Shown: one piece after another, positions 7,584 to 16,215 of the stretch
How positions within the stretch are numbered: the stretch's first letter is position 1
Layout of the letters: each line of letters starts with the position of its first letter
Assembly (NCBI GenBank): GCA_963743945.1
Contig: CAVURO010000004.1
Span: 124,001 to 188,000, forward strand
Source: JACOTK01 sp963743945
GTDB taxonomy: Bacteria; Actinomycetota; Acidimicrobiia; Acidimicrobiales; CADCSY01
Direction of reading: 5' to 3'
Length of the DNA stretch: 64,000 nucleotides
Translations under genes and position numbers: made by a program
The notes under the pieces: model-generated
The model's database searches: none
Told to the model about the DNA's origin: nothing
Seen by the model: only the letters and a program-made list of their open reading frames with translations

Positions 7584-9281
7584 TCACGCCTCGGTGATCG
7601 CGCCCCGATCAGCCCCGGTCACGAGGCGGGCGAACTTGGCCAGCACCCCCGTGGTGTAGCGGGGCTCGGGCAGCTTCCACTCCCCACGTCGACGCTCGAG
7701 CTCTGCCTCGTCGACCATCAGGTCGATGGATCGGGCCTGAATGTCGATCACGATGGGATCGCCGTCCGCAACGAGAGCGATCGGGCCTCCGACGACCGCC
7801 TCGGGGGCCACATGGCCGATGCAGAACCCGTGGGTGCCACCGGAGAAACGTCCGTCGGTGAGCAACGCGCAGTCGCCCCCTCGACCGGCCCCCTTCATCG
7901 CTCCGGTCACCGCCAACATCTCACGCATGCCGGGGCCACCCTTGGGCCCCTCGTACCGGATCACCACCACCGTGCCGGGCTCGATGGAGCCGGCGAGGAT
8001 GGCCTCCATCGCCCCGTCCTCCCCGTCGAAGACCCGAGCCGGACCCTCGAAGTGGTCGAAATCGATGCCGGCCACCTTGATGACGCTCCCCTTGGGGGCC
8101 ATCGTGCCGGTCAGGACCGCGATGCCACCATCGGCATGGAGCGGGTCGTCGAGCAGATGGATGACCGTGCCGTCGGGCCGCGGCGGATCGAGCGCTGCAA
8201 GGTTCTCGGCGACGGTCCGCCCGGTCACCGTGAGGCAATCTCCGTGCAGAAGGCCGGCATCGAGCAACTCGCGCATGACCACAGGAACACCACCGATGCG
8301 ATCGACGTCGCTCATGTGGAACTTGCCGTGCGGCTTCGTATCGGCGATGTGCGGCACCCGAACGCCGATCCTGTTGAAGTCATCGAGCGTCAGGTCCACC
8401 CTGGCCTCGTTGGCGATCGCCAACAGGTGCAGCACGGCGTTGGTCGAACCCCCGAGGGCCATCACCACCGCGATCGCGTTCTCGAAGGCCTCTTTCGTCA
8501 TGATCTGTCGGGCGGTGATGCCCCGTTCGATCAGACGGACCACGGCCTGGCCGCTCGCATACGCGAAGTCGTCCCGGCGGCGGTCCACCGCGGGGGCCGA
8601 GGCGCTGCCGGGCAACGACATGCCGATCGCCTCGGCGACCGACGCCATGGTGTTGGCCGTGAACATGCCGGCGCAGCTTCCCTCCGTGGGGCAGGCCAGC
8701 CGCTCGATCTCGCCCAGTTCCGCGTCGCTCATCGACCCGGTCGCGTGGGCGCCCACGGCCTCGAAGACACTGACGATGTCGAGGGCCTGATCACCCCTGC
8801 GACCCGGCAGGATGGAGCCGCCGTAGACGAAGACGGAAGGCACGTCGAGACGTGCGGCTGCCATGAGCATGCCGGGCAGGGACTTGTCACAGCCTGCGAA
8901 GGTGACGAGTGCGTCGAGGCGCTCGGCATGCATGACGGTCTCGACCGAATCGGCGATGACCTCACGACTCACCAGGGACGCCCGCATGCCCTCGTGGCCC
9001 ATGGAGATGCCGTCGGAGACCGCGATGGTGACGAACTCGATGGGATACGCACCCGCCTGACGGACCCCCTCCTTCGATCGTTTGGCGAGTCGGTCCAGTG
9101 GCATGTTGCACGGGGTGACCTCGTTCCACGAGGAGCAGACCCCGACCTGGGACTTGCCCCAGTCATCGTCGGTCATGCCGATCGCCCGCAGCATGGCCCG
9201 GGCCGGGGCACGCTGGGGACCGTCGGTCACCTCAAAACTGCGGGGCTTGATCGAGATCGGTGTCTCCGTGCGTTCGGCCAT
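7584..9281 (-). CDS. ilvD: Dihydroxy-acid dehydratase
   Basis: Iron-sulfur enzyme that dehydrates 2,3-dihydroxy-3-methylbutanoate and its isoleucine counterpart, the third common step of branched-chain synthesis; 565 aa, normal length. Cluster and active-site cysteines are visible in TPCNMPL, AGCDKSLPGML and CPTEGSCAGMFTANTM; the C-terminal motif LLTDGRFSGGTHGFCIGHV is also typical. It is separated from ilvBNC by the GGDEF-EAL pair. The ATG at 9281 lies 6 nt behind a TAGTCT -10 box, so the mRNA is probably leaderless. Confidence 0.96.
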   Translation of the reverse strand: MAERTETPISIKPRSFEVTDGPQRAPARAMLRAIGMTDDDWGKSQVGVCSSWNEVTPCNMPLDRLAKRSKEGVRQAGAYPIEFVTIAVSDGISMGHEGMRASLVSREVIADSVETVMHAERLDALVTFAGCDKSLPGMLMAAARLDVPSVFVYGGSILPGRRGDQALDIVSVFEAVGAHATGSMSDAELGEIERLACPTEGSCAGMFTANTMASVAEAIGMSLPGSASAPAVDRRRDDFAYASGQAVVRLIERGITARQIMTKEAFENAIAVVMALGGSTNAVLHLLAIANEARVDLTLDDFNRIGVRVPHIADTKPHGKFHMSDVDRIGGVPVVMRELLDAGLLHGDCLTVTGRTVAENLAALDPPRPDGTVIHLLDDPLHADGGIAVLTGTMAPKGSVIKVAGIDFDHFEGPARVFDGEDGAMEAILAGSIEPGTVVVIRYEGPKGGPGMREMLAVTGAMKGAGRGGDCALLTDGRFSGGTHGFCIGHVAPEAVVGGPIALVADGDPIVIDIQARSIDLMVDEAELERRRGEWKLPEPRYTTGVLAKFARLVTGADRGAITEA

Positions 9282-9287
9282 GGGCCA

Positions 9288-9293
9288 AGACTA
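9288..9293 (-). promoter_or_regulatory. -10 box of ilvD (leaderless type)
   Basis: TAGTCT with 6 nt to the ilvD ATG, which would place the transcription start at or next to the initiation codon. No clear -35 box. Confidence 0.55.
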
Positions 9294-9312
9294 GACACCT
9301 ACGGGGGGACGC

Positions 9313-10791
9313 TCAGCCTTGGCCCCGCTCACGGAGCAACTTGTTGACGACCTTGCCGTCCGCCTTGCCCTGGGTCGCCTTCATCACGGCGCCCACGAAG
9401 AACCCCGTGATCTTGGCGTCGCCTTCCCTGAACTTCGTCCACGCATCGGGGTTGGCGGCGATGAGGTCGTCCACGATGGTCGCCAGGGCGTCGTCATCCA
9501 TCGCCTCGAAGCCCTTTTCGGCGGCGATGGCAACGGGGTCGCCATCGGCCCCGGCCCCGACCAACTCGGCAAGGACGACCTTGGCCTGGGTCGCGGTCAG
9601 CCTGCCGTCGATCTCCATGCGGGTGAGCATCGCAAAGGGAGATGCCCCCAGCGCGTCGGAGGTGACGCCGGCGAGGTTGTGCTCGGCATGGGTCAACAGC
9701 CGACCGGCATCGCCCCCCTCCGAAATGGCGGCGAGCACCAGGTCGTCGAGACCTCGTTCGACCACCACGGCCGCCTCACCGGGCGTCACCCCTGTCGCCT
9801 CCGCAAGGCGATGACGACGCTGCGCCGGCAGCAGCGGCAGCGATGCCGCGACGGCCGCTCGCCACTGCTCGTCCGGCGCCAGCGGAACCAGGTCGGGCTC
9901 GGGAAAATACCGGTAGTCGTAGGCCTCTTCCTTCGAACGCAGCGTATGCGTGCGTCCGTCGTTCTCGTCCCAGTGACGGGTCTGCTGCACCACCTGCTCA
10001 CCGGACTCGAGCAGGTCGACCTGACGACGTGCCTCGTACTCGATCGCCCGACCCAGGGAGCGCACCGAGTTCAGGTTCTTGATCTCGCAACGCGTGCCCA
10101 GCGCCTCGGAGCCCTGCGGGCGAACGGACACGTTCGCGTCGACACGCATGCTGCCCTCCTCCATCTTGGCGTCCGAGGCCCCGGTCGCCACCAGGATGGC
10201 CCGCAGCTCGTTCGCGTAGGCGCGGGCCTGATCGGGGGTGCGGAGGTCGGGGCGACTCACGATCTCGACCAGCGGCACCCCCGCACGGTTGTAGTCCACC
10301 AAGGAGTGGTCCGCCTCGTGGATGCGACCGCCACCGCCGACGTGGGTCGACTTGCCCGTGTCCTCCTCGAGGTGAGCACGCTCGATGCCGATGGGTGTGC
10401 CGTCGGGAAGCTCCAACACGCCGTTCGCATTGATCGGCACGTCGTACTGACTGATCTGGTAGCCCTTGGGCATGTCGGGGTAGAAGTAGTTCTTCCGGTG
10501 GAACAGGCTGTCCTGGACCGTGCATCCCAGAGCAAGGCCGAGGCGCATCGCCAGCTCGACGGCCTGTCGATTGAGCACCGGCAGCGACCCGGGCAATCCC
10601 AGACAGTTGGGACAGACGTTGGTGTTGGGGTCGTCACCGAACACGTTGGGGCATCCGCAGAACAGTTTGGTGGCCGTCGCGAGCTCGCAATGCACCTCGA
10701 GGCCGACGACCATCTCCCAGCGACCGGCTTCGGTCACGATGACACCCGTCGCCGCCACATCGGGTGCGGCGCCGTCCGCGGCTGAACTCAT
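9313..10791 (-). CDS. gatB: Asp-tRNA(Asn)/Glu-tRNA(Gln) amidotransferase subunit B
   Basis: Subunit B of GatCAB, 492 aa. It binds the mischarged tRNA and catalyses phosphorylation and transamidation of its Glu or Asp. Visible: VVGLEVHCEL at residues 28-37, the zinc-type cysteines in LFCGCPN and NVCPNCLGLPG, the family signature YFYPDMPKGYQISQYD, HLEEDTGKSTH, DYNRAGVPLVEIVS, and the C-terminal YqeY-like tail (GFFVGAVMKATQGKADGK). The start overlaps the gatA stop by 4 nt (ATGA). A long open frame on the opposite strand here is a high-GC shadow. Confidence 0.96.
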   Translation of the reverse strand: MSSAADGAAPDVAATGVIVTEAGRWEMVVGLEVHCELATATKLFCGCPNVFGDDPNTNVCPNCLGLPGSLPVLNRQAVELAMRLGLALGCTVQDSLFHRKNYFYPDMPKGYQISQYDVPINANGVLELPDGTPIGIERAHLEEDTGKSTHVGGGGRIHEADHSLVDYNRAGVPLVEIVSRPDLRTPDQARAYANELRAILVATGASDAKMEEGSMRVDANVSVRPQGSEALGTRCEIKNLNSVRSLGRAIEYEARRQVDLLESGEQVVQQTRHWDENDGRTHTLRSKEEAYDYRYFPEPDLVPLAPDEQWRAAVAASLPLLPAQRRHRLAEATGVTPGEAAVVVERGLDDLVLAAISEGGDAGRLLTHAEHNLAGVTSDALGASPFAMLTRMEIDGRLTATQAKVVLAELVGAGADGDPVAIAAEKGFEAMDDDALATIVDDLIAANPDAWTKFREGDAKITGFFVGAVMKATQGKADGKVVNKLLRERGQG

Positions 10792-12320
10792 CGCTCACCT
10801 CCCTGCGCGCCGGCTCCCTGTGCCGTCGGAGCCTGTGCCACGGCTCCTCGTGCCGTCCCTCCCTGTGCCATGGCCCCCGGTGCCATGGCTCGTTCCAACG
10901 ACGCCGCTGCTCGGAACATCGCAGCCTCACCGAGCACGGGGGCCAGCAACTGCACCCCCACGGGCAGGCCGTCGTCACCGACACCGAACGGCACCGACAT
11001 CGCCGGCGCCCCCGCCAGGTTCGACGGGATCGTGCACACGTCGGAGAGATACATCGTCATCGGGTCGGCCACCTTCGCCCCCAGCTCGAAGGCCGTGGTC
11101 GGCGTGGTCGGTGAGATCAGCAGATCGACCCGGCGATAGGCGGCTTCGAGGTCGGCGATGATCAGCGTGCGCACCTGTTGCGCCTTGCCGTAGTAGGCGT
11201 CGTAGTAACCGGCCGACAGCGCATAGGTGCCCAACATGATGCGCCGCTTCACCTCGGGCCCGAAGCCGGCGCTCCGCGTGGCCGTGTTCATGGCGGCGGA
11301 CGTGGGCGCATCGGCACGCATGCCGTAGCGAACGCCGTCGTAGCGCGACAGGTTGCTCGACGCTTCGGCCGGGGCGATCAGGTAATAGGCCGACAAGCCG
11401 TAGCGGGTCGCCGGCACGGAGACCTCCTCGACCGAGGCGCCTGCCTCGGCGAGCGACTCCGCGGCCGCCTCGACACGTCGACGCACATCCGGGGCGATGC
11501 CCTCCCCGAGGAGCTCGGCGATCACACCGACCCGCAACCCCTCGACGCCCTCGGCGAGTGAGGCAACCAGGCTCGGCGCAGGCTCACCGATCGACGTCGA
11601 GTCGAGGGCATCGTGACCCGCGATGACCTCGAGGCACCGTGCGGCGTCGGCAACGTTGTGGGCGAACGGACCCACCTGGTCGAGGCTGCTCGCAAAGGCG
11701 ATCAAGCCGTAGCGGCTGACCAGCCCGTAGGTCGGCTTGACCCCCACCACCCCGCACAACGCCGCCGGCTGGCGGATGGAGCCACCCGTGTCGGAGCCGA
11801 GGGCGAGGGGGGCGAAGCCGGCCGCCACCGCTGCAGCACTTCCTCCACTGGAGCCACCCGGCACCCGCGACGTGTCATGGGGGTTGCGCGTCGGGCCGAA
11901 GGCCGAGTTCTCCGTCGACGATCCCATGGCGAACTCGTCGAGGTTGGTCTTTCCGACCATCACCGCACCCGCACGGATCATGCGCTCGACAACCGTGGCG
12001 GTGTAGGGAGGACGCCACCCCTCGAGGATCCGCGACGAGCACGTGGTCGGCACCCCCCGCGTGCAGAGGTTGTCCTTGATGGCGACGGGAACCCCCGCCA
12101 GTGGACCGGGGTCGATGCCGGAGGCCACCTGGGCGTCGACGGCGTCGGCGGCCTCTCGGGCCTGCTCGGCCAACACCGTCACAAAGGCATGGATCTCCCC
12201 TTCGCCGGCCGCGATGGCCGACAGGTGCGTCTCGAGCACCTCTCGGGCGCTGCGCTCGCCCGATCGAACGAGAGCGGCAATCGTCGAGGCCGATTGTGGA
12301 ACCGCGTCCAGGCCGGCCAT
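10788..12320 (-). CDS. gatA: Asp-tRNA(Asn)/Glu-tRNA(Gln) amidotransferase subunit A
   Basis: Glutaminase subunit of GatCAB, 510 aa, amidase-signature family. It hydrolyses glutamine and channels ammonia to GatB. The Ser-cisSer-Lys triad is visible in PVAIKDNL, PGGSSGGSAAAVAAG and SDTGGSIRQPA. The ATG at 12320 overlaps the gatC stop by one base (TGATG) and the end overlaps gatB by 4 nt. Oddity: the last 30 or so residues are a degenerate five-residue repeat (AQGGT ARGAV AQAPT AQGAG) encoded by 15-bp DNA repeats at about 10798-10890. This tail lies beyond the normal end of the family. Confidence 0.96.
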   Translation of the reverse strand: MAGLDAVPQSASTIAALVRSGERSAREVLETHLSAIAAGEGEIHAFVTVLAEQAREAADAVDAQVASGIDPGPLAGVPVAIKDNLCTRGVPTTCSSRILEGWRPPYTATVVERMIRAGAVMVGKTNLDEFAMGSSTENSAFGPTRNPHDTSRVPGGSSGGSAAAVAAGFAPLALGSDTGGSIRQPAALCGVVGVKPTYGLVSRYGLIAFASSLDQVGPFAHNVADAARCLEVIAGHDALDSTSIGEPAPSLVASLAEGVEGLRVGVIAELLGEGIAPDVRRRVEAAAESLAEAGASVEEVSVPATRYGLSAYYLIAPAEASSNLSRYDGVRYGMRADAPTSAAMNTATRSAGFGPEVKRRIMLGTYALSAGYYDAYYGKAQQVRTLIIADLEAAYRRVDLLISPTTPTTAFELGAKVADPMTMYLSDVCTIPSNLAGAPAMSVPFGVGDDGLPVGVQLLAPVLGEAAMFRAAASLERAMAPGAMAQGGTARGAVAQAPTAQGAGAQGGER

Positions 12321-12622
12321 CAGGGCTCCTCCCCCAGCACCGGTGGAACCCGGAAGCGGTCGTCCTCGACCTCGGGCGCACACGCAAGCACCTCGGCCCG
12401 ATCAAGGCTCGGCCGCACGAGGTCGTCACGCAGCACGTTGCGCAACGGCAAGGGGTGAGCCGTCGGAGCGACGCCTTCGGTGTCGAGGGCGGCAACATCC
12501 TCGGCGTGGTCCAACACGGCCGCCAACTGCCCGGTGAAGAGGTTCAACTCGTCGTCGCTCAACTCGAGACGGGCCAGACGGGCCACGTGCGCGACCTGGT
12601 CGGCGGTGATGCGTTCAACCAT
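12320..12622 (-). CDS. gatC: Asp-tRNA(Asn)/Glu-tRNA(Gln) amidotransferase subunit C
   Basis: Small GatCAB subunit, 100 aa, which stabilises GatA on GatB. The family start pattern ITADQVAHVARLARLELSDD and the DHAEDVAALDTEGVAPTAHP segment are clear. First gene of gatC-gatA-gatB. The ATG at 12622 is 6 nt behind a TACGAT -10 box, so it is probably read from a leaderless mRNA; the frame is open further upstream but without family similarity. Confidence 0.94.
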   Translation of the reverse strand: MVERITADQVAHVARLARLELSDDELNLFTGQLAAVLDHAEDVAALDTEGVAPTAHPLPLRNVLRDDLVRPSLDRAEVLACAPEVEDDRFRVPPVLGEEP

Positions 12623-12628
12623 GCCCGC

Positions 12629-12634
12629 ATCGTA
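12629..12634 (-). promoter_or_regulatory. -10 box of gatCAB (leaderless type)
   Basis: TACGAT with 6 nt to the gatC ATG. It supports the chosen gatC start and an operon promoter directly ahead of it. Confidence 0.6.
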
Positions 12635-12731
12635 GGCGACGCCAAGGGGGACGGCCCGCGCCGACAGGCTCAGGTCGACCGGCTCCGGACGACCGGCTGC
12701 GACATCCCCGAGGCGCGGCCTGCGCTCCCGA

Positions 12732-13520
12732 TCACGGCGACCGGCGACTCGGAGCTTCCAGGGTCCTGATGAAGGCAACGGTCTCGGCCGCCACCTCGTC
12801 CTTGTCGTAGTCGAGGGTGGCGACGTGGTAGCTGCGGTCGAGAAACACCCGACGGACGGGACCCGAGACGCTCGCCGCAAGGTGATCGCTGTTCGAGGGC
12901 GGCACGACATGGTCGTTGCGGCTGGTGACGAGCAGCAACGGGCAGGTGATCGACGACAGGACGCCCTGGAGTTCCTCGATCGCCTCGAAGAGCGAGAGCA
13001 CGGGCTCGAGCGGCGCACCCAGGTAGGCCGACTCGTGGCCTTCGGGGTCGGCGATGTCCGAACCCACACCGGGCGCGATGGTCTCGCCGGCGGCCACCAT
13101 CTGTCTCACCATCTCCACCATCATCGGTTCCTGAGGTGAAACCATCGGATTGATGCACACGATGCCGGCGATCTCGGGATGGCGGGCGGCCAACCAACAC
13201 GTCAGCATGCCGCCCATGGAGAGTCCAACGACCACGACGGACTCGCAGCGCGCGGCAAGCCTTCGGTAGGCGGTCTCCACCTCACCCGACCAGTCGGCGA
13301 ACCTGGTGGCCAACATGTCCTCGATGACGGTTCCGTGTCCCGGAAGGAGCGGCAGCTCCAGTGAGAACCCCTGCCTGAGGATCTCATCGGCCAGGGGCCG
13401 CATGGTCGACGGGTTTCCGGTGAAGCCGTGCAGCACGAGGACCCCAACCTCCCCCGCGGCCACCGACCGAGGCTCCGCCCCGGGAATCAGCGCACGACGC
13501 GAAGCCACATCCTCTCGCAT
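12732..13520 (-). CDS. Alpha/beta hydrolase, carboxylesterase / monoacylglycerol lipase type (Est30-like)
   Basis: Serine hydrolase of 262 aa from the ATG at 13520. Motifs: oxyanion-region LVLHGFTGNPSTMRPLAD, nucleophile elbow GLSMGG, acid Asp in TSRNDHVVPP and His in RSYHVATLDYDKDEV. These match the Bacillus Est30 / monoacylglycerol lipase family, which cleaves short-chain esters or monoglycerides. The start is 2 nt after the stop of the upstream MFS gene, so the two are translationally coupled. The substrate cannot be told from sequence. Confidence 0.85.
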   Translation of the reverse strand: MREDVASRRALIPGAEPRSVAAGEVGVLVLHGFTGNPSTMRPLADEILRQGFSLELPLLPGHGTVIEDMLATRFADWSGEVETAYRRLAARCESVVVVGLSMGGMLTCWLAARHPEIAGIVCINPMVSPQEPMMVEMVRQMVAAGETIAPGVGSDIADPEGHESAYLGAPLEPVLSLFEAIEELQGVLSSITCPLLLVTSRNDHVVPPSNSDHLAASVSGPVRRVFLDRSYHVATLDYDKDEVAAETVAFIRTLEAPSRRSP

Positions 13521-13522
13521 GG

Positions 13523-14998
13523 TCACGAGGATAGTTCTCCTGCGGTTGACACCGGCAGCACCGCCGGCATCGCCGGATCGACACGGCCCGAAAAGGATGA
13601 CGACGAGCGGATCAGCGAGGCGCAGCACATCGAGCCTCCCGCTGCGACAGCCCCCAAGAGATAGGCCCAATGGTAGGAGCCCACGAGGCCGGCATGGTCG
13701 AGCATGCCGGCCTGGGTGGTCTGGAGAAGCTGGATTCCGGCAACGACCCCGACCTGCACGCCGAGCTGTTGGGTGGCGCCGACAACACCCAGGTCGTCGG
13801 ATGCCACGGCATTTGCCACCGTTGCGACCATCGCCGGCGACATCAGACCGAGACCCACGCCCGAGAGGGCCAGGGCCCCGATCATCGCCAGATCGGTCAT
13901 GCCGGGGCGGACCAGCGCAAGACCCACCATCGAGGCCATGACCATGAACGCGCCGCTCATGCCTGCCCGACGCTCACCGAATCGCATCGCCAGCGTGCCA
14001 CCGACGGGTCCGGCGATCGCAAAGGCCAGCGGGCGGGAGATCGAGATCAGCCCGATGCGTGTCGGTCCGTAGCCGAAGGCGTCGGCAAGAAAGAACGGGG
14101 TGATGATGAACCCACCCATGTAGGAGAAGTTGGCAAGCAACTGGGTGACCGCCGGAGCCGCCACGTTGCGGTCGCGGAAGTAGGCCAGGTCGATCAGCGG
14201 GTGGATCGCACGTCCCTCCTGTTTGACGAAACCCGTCAGGAGGACCGCTCCCACCACGAAGCCTCCCAGGACCAGGGGGCTGGTCCAGCCCCACACCGAG
14301 GAGCGGTTCAGCGCAACCAGAACGCCCGTGACCCCACCTGCGAGGAGCAGCGCTCCGGGGATGTCGAAGGTGCTCCAGAGCCCTCGCCCCGGCGGCCGGC
14401 CGGCATGGAGAGCTGGAGCCGTCGAACGCGCAGGCAGCACGAACCATGCCAACACGAAGGCGAATGCACCCAGGGGCATCTGCCCCACGAACACCCACCT
14501 CCAACTCATCGCCTCGACGATCGGGCCCCCTGCGACCACACCGAGCACGGGGCCACCGGCCACCACCATCGACCAGTAGCCCATGGCACGAGGGCGCTCG
14601 TGGGAGGGAAAGACCGAGTTGATCATCGCCATGGAGGCGGGCCCGCAGGCCGACCCCGCTGCCGCCCCCAGGATGCGAAACGCGATGATCGAGGTTGCGT
14701 CCCACGCTCCCGCGGTGCCGAGTGCAAAGACCGTCGCACCGGCGATGCCCACCAGGTAGACGCGTTTGTGGCCCCACAGGTCGCCGGCTTTGCCCGCGAC
14801 CGGCCCCACGACACCGAAGGCCAGCATGGGCCCCGTGATGACCCACGTCAGCGTGGCCGACGACGAGTCGAGATCCTTGGCGATGGTGCTCAACGAGACG
14901 GCGAGCAAGGTGATGGTGAAGCTCACCGAGAACATGCCGAAGAGCGCAACGGTCAGGACCCTCCACGGCGACTCACCTGGCGCTGCGTCACGGGTCAC
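13523..14998 (-). CDS. MFS transporter, DHA2 (EmrB/QacA-like) drug exporter type
   Basis: Integral membrane protein of about 491 aa with roughly 14 TM helices. Motif A-like GKAGDLWGHKRVYLVG, motif C-like GYWSMVVAGGPVLGVVAGGPI and the late repeat helices fit the 14-TM DHA2 family of proton-driven exporters. The GTG at 14998 is chosen because TACCGT lies exactly 6 nt upstream (leaderless pattern); an in-frame TTG at 15055 would add a hydrophilic stretch with no ribosome site. It is coupled to the downstream esterase, so export or breakdown of an ester compound is possible but only inferred. Confidence 0.85.
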   Translation of the reverse strand: MTRDAAPGESPWRVLTVALFGMFSVSFTITLLAVSLSTIAKDLDSSSATLTWVITGPMLAFGVVGPVAGKAGDLWGHKRVYLVGIAGATVFALGTAGAWDATSIIAFRILGAAAGSACGPASMAMINSVFPSHERPRAMGYWSMVVAGGPVLGVVAGGPIVEAMSWRWVFVGQMPLGAFAFVLAWFVLPARSTAPALHAGRPPGRGLWSTFDIPGALLLAGGVTGVLVALNRSSVWGWTSPLVLGGFVVGAVLLTGFVKQEGRAIHPLIDLAYFRDRNVAAPAVTQLLANFSYMGGFIITPFFLADAFGYGPTRIGLISISRPLAFAIAGPVGGTLAMRFGERRAGMSGAFMVMASMVGLALVRPGMTDLAMIGALALSGVGLGLMSPAMVATVANAVASDDLGVVGATQQLGVQVGVVAGIQLLQTTQAGMLDHAGLVGSYHWAYLLGAVAAGGSMCCASLIRSSSSFSGRVDPAMPAVLPVSTAGELSS

Positions 14999-15004
14999 AC
15001 CACG

Positions 15005-15010
15005 ACGGTA
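15005..15010 (-). promoter_or_regulatory. -10 box of the MFS/esterase operon (leaderless type)
   Basis: TACCGT with 6 nt to the GTG at 14998. Further up, 15011-15253 holds no gene; a TAGAAT box (15208-15203, minus strand) is the only other promoter-like element there and has no reading frame behind it. Confidence 0.5.
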
Positions 15011-15253
15011 CCCAGTCGGTCCCGGGACGGCGAGCGAATTCCGTGCAGCCCACAAACGCGGGGACCCCGCCTCCCGGCGGACCGGGCAGGCAAGTCCGGT
15101 GAAGGGGCCAAAATAGCCGCTGGGCCCCGGTGAGGGAGCATGTCACGGTGGCTGGGGACACCACGACCGCTCGACCAAACCTTAGGGCCCTGCGACAACA
15201 CCATTCTAGCAGAACGGCTCCCGCCCCGCACAAGAGGCGAGCCGGAAAACGGG

Positions 15254-16135
15254 CTACGAAGCGGCCAGCTTCTTCATCTCCGACTGCAGCTCGGCAACCG
15301 ACCAACGATCGTTCTTCTCGATCGAATCGGCCATCGCCCAACCCTGCATGAGGCGAATCTGGCCACCCTGCACGAAGAACACCTTGCCGGTTTCCGGCGC
15401 ATCGGCGGTCGCCAGATAGGCCACCAGCGGTGAGATGTTCGCCGGGTCCCAGACGTCGAACGCACCCGCATCGGCAGGGGCCTGGATGATGTCGCCCAGC
15501 CCGGGGGTGGCTTCGGTGAGTCGGGTACGAGCAGCCGGCGCGATCGCGTTCACCCGCACGCCGTAACGGGCCAACTCCTGAGCACAGATGATGGTGAACG
15601 CGCCGATGCCGGCCTTGGCGGCGCCGTAGTTGGTCTGTCCCGGGTTGCCGAGCAGACCCGAGGTCGATGAGGTGTTGATGATCGCCGCGTGCACTTCCCT
15701 GCCCGCCTTGGTCTGTTCACGCCAGTAGGTCGCTGCCCATCGTGTCGGCACGAAATGACCCTTGAGGTGCACATGGATGACCGAATCCCACTCCTCCTCG
15801 GTCATGTTGACCAGCACGCGGTCACGCAGGATCCCGGCGTTGTTCACCAGGACGTTGAAGTCGCCGAAAGCCTCGACGGCGGCGTTCACGAGACGCTGGC
15901 CACCTTCCCAATCGGCAACGTTGTCCGCGTTGGCGATGGCCTCGCCACCCATGGCCTTGATCTCGTCGACAACCTGCTGCGCAGGAGTCCGGTCGTCGCC
16001 CGAGCCGTCCATGGCTCCACCGAGATCGTTGACGACGACCTTGGCCCCTTCGGCAGCAAAGAGCAGAGCATGCTCGCGACCGATGCCGCGACCTGCTCCG
16101 GTGATGACCGCAACGCGTCCTTCGAGTGTGCCCAT
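15254..16135 (-). CDS. Short-chain dehydrogenase/reductase (hydroxyacyl-CoA dehydrogenase-like)
   Basis: NAD(P)-dependent oxidoreductase of 293 aa. Rossmann motif TGAGRGIGREHALLF (residues 12-26), NNAG, and the Ser-Tyr-Lys centre in NTSSTSGLLGNPGQTNYGAAKAG. The insertion VVVNDLGGAMDGSGDDRTPAQ resembles the dehydrogenase unit of peroxisomal multifunctional enzyme type 2, which oxidises (3R)-hydroxyacyl-CoA, so a role in fatty acid or sterol side-chain oxidation is possible. The ATG at 16135 is preceded by AAGGAAG. No operon partner is apparent. Confidence 0.85.
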   Translation of the reverse strand: MGTLEGRVAVITGAGRGIGREHALLFAAEGAKVVVNDLGGAMDGSGDDRTPAQQVVDEIKAMGGEAIANADNVADWEGGQRLVNAAVEAFGDFNVLVNNAGILRDRVLVNMTEEEWDSVIHVHLKGHFVPTRWAATYWREQTKAGREVHAAIINTSSTSGLLGNPGQTNYGAAKAGIGAFTIICAQELARYGVRVNAIAPAARTRLTEATPGLGDIIQAPADAGAFDVWDPANISPLVAYLATADAPETGKVFFVQGGQIRLMQGWAMADSIEKNDRWSVAELQSEMKKLAAS

Positions 16136-16215
16136 GGTCAGGTCTTCCTTCGCTTGATGGTCCGGCTCCGTGGAGATTGGAAGCCCAAACTAGCAAGCGT
16201 CACCCGAGCGGGCGC

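Noticed and set aside
5503..7587. 694-codon minus-strand frame over the second GGDEF-EAL gene
   Set aside because: Antisense shadow caused by high GC at third positions; the plus-strand protein has complete catalytic motifs.
9319..10785. 488-codon plus-strand frame over gatB
   Set aside because: Almost the same extent as gatB on the opposite strand; composition is low-complexity and no motif is present.
13590..13670. N-terminal extension of the Est30-like hydrolase into the MFS gene
   Set aside because: The upstream residues have no hydrolase similarity and overlap the MFS coding region; the ATG at 13520 gives the normal family length.
15150..15253. TAGAAT promoter-like box and possible small RNA between the MFS and dehydrogenase genes
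   Set aside because: No good -35 box, no hairpin or terminator downstream, and the MFS gene has its own leaderless signal.
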